From Chlamydiia bacterium (GTDB lineage Bacteria; Chlamydiota; Chlamydiia; Chlamydiales; FEN-1388), in the NCBI GenBank assembly GCA_023269335.1, contig JAHFTM010000101.1, positions 1-6,875 of the forward strand: DNA of 6,875 bases, read 5' to 3'. The position numbers and the translations under genes were made by a program. Shown in pieces: positions 6,401 through 6,875 of the stretch (positions are counted from its first letter, which is position 1; each line of letters opens with the position of its first letter). The notes under the pieces were generated by a model. That model worked only from the letters and a program-made list of their open reading frames with translations. It was not told the origin of the DNA and did not search any database.

Positions 6401-6875
6401 TTAACGGGCAATGATGCGAGAACGGCCTCTTTCACCAATAATCACATACACATTTTGACCAGACGAAAATGCTGGCGATGGACCTTGTACAACAGTCATT
6501 GACTGGCCATTGTCAAGTTGCACAACATACTCAATACCAGTTTGTGTTTTCAGTGCTTTTTCAGCAAATGCACCAGCAGTTGCACCAACGAGTGCGCCAC
6601 CAATAGTTGCCGCAGTATTTCCACCGCCTTTGCCAAACTGGTTACCAGCTACTGCGCCAGCAACACCACCACCTATGATTCCTAAACCATTGTCTTGAAG
6701 TCTTTCATTTTCTTGCACGCTTACTTGACGCACATGAATGACAACTCCAGGATAAGTCGTCGATGCTTCACCGACGTGATTCGCTGAATAGACATCAGAA
6801 GAAACTTCTCGAGCACAGCTTGAAAACAGCGCTATGCAGGCAAGTAGAGAAAAAACTTTTCCTAACTTTAGTGCA
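6401..6875 (-). CDS. slyB: SlyB/Pcp-type glycine-zipper outer-membrane lipoprotein, 5' end beyond window
   Basis: A small envelope lipoprotein resembling E. coli SlyB/Pcp (17 kDa antigen type), which lines the outer membrane and helps keep it intact under stress. The frame is open from the right edge, giving 157 residues; the start codon is not in the window. A GTG at 6733 could be mistaken for the start, but the upstream frame encodes an obvious signal peptide: basic KLGK near the edge, a hydrophobic core and FSSC, with the lipidated Cys at window residue 20 (6817-6815). SSDVYSA follows, as in SlyB, then VVIHVRQVSVQ (44-54), two glycine-zipper helices (GLGIIGGGVAGAVAGNQFG, 63-81, and IGGALVGATAGAFAEK, 91-106) and a C-terminal beta part (EYVVQLDNGQSMTVVQ, then GQNVYVI). 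Phe at -3 of the lipobox is less usual. It converges on pgsA and has its own terminator. Confidence 0.88.
   Translation of the reverse strand, partial: ALKLGKVFSLLACIALFSSCAREVSSDVYSANHVGEASTTYPGVVIHVRQVSVQENERLQDNGLGIIGGGVAGAVAGNQFGKGGGNTAATIGGALVGATAGAFAEKALKTQTGIEYVVQLDNGQSMTVVQGPSPAFSSGQNVYVIIGERGRSRIIAR

Noticed and set aside
6320..6502. Plus-strand 60-residue open frame across the terminator and the slyB-like 3' end
   Set aside because: It is antisense to the terminator and to the real lipoprotein C-terminus, and its sequence shows no domain or hydrophobic pattern.
6510..6698. Plus-strand Ala/Pro-rich open frame
   Set aside because: It is the antisense shadow of the glycine-zipper codons; Gly/Ala codons read as Pro/Ala on the opposite strand.
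6731..6733. GTG as the start of the minus-strand glycine-zipper protein
   Set aside because: The frame continues upstream into a lipoprotein signal peptide and a SlyB-like N-terminus, so the true start lies beyond the window edge.

Overview
The window reads as ordinary chromosomal DNA of a bacterium, most likely a member of the Chlamydiae outside the genus Chlamydia (an amoeba-symbiont type). This rests on gene order recalled from memory. In Chlamydia trachomatis, polA and an S49 peptidase gene (sohB/sppA type) lie together on one strand, with pgsA on the other strand shortly downstream. Here the same polA-sppA pair and pgsA frame the locus, but mscS and dedA genes sit where Chlamydia, as I recall, carries an ADP/ATP translocase gene. 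Base composition looks moderately AT-rich by eye. Genus cannot be fixed without a search.

Layout. Bases 1-2481 (minus): most of DNA polymerase I, running off the left edge before its C-terminal motif. Bases 2481-3524 (minus): a membrane-anchored S49 signal peptide peptidase that overlaps polA by one base. Bases 3525-3792: a divergent intergenic region holding a 118-bp interrupted inverted repeat that resembles a REP/MITE-like element, plus weak promoter candidates. Bases 3793-6185 (plus): three inner-membrane protein genes in a row, an MscS-family mechanosensitive channel, a DedA-family protein and a CDP-alcohol phosphatidyltransferase (PgsA). Bases 6186-6400: a convergent intergenic region with a rho-independent terminator for the minus-strand gene. 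Bases 6401-6875 (minus): a SlyB/Pcp-type glycine-zipper lipoprotein whose first codons lie beyond the right edge.

Function. The plus-strand cluster has an envelope theme: osmotic release (MscS), membrane lipid or lipid-carrier handling and homeostasis (DedA), and the committed step of phosphatidylglycerol synthesis (PgsA). The flanking SppA (membrane proteolysis) and SlyB-like lipoprotein (outer-membrane integrity) fit the same theme, while polA is replication and repair. No tRNA, rRNA, CRISPR array, transposase gene or clear new system was found. The least explained items are the inverted repeat at 3633-3750 and a 62-codon open stretch in frame after the slyB-like stop codon.
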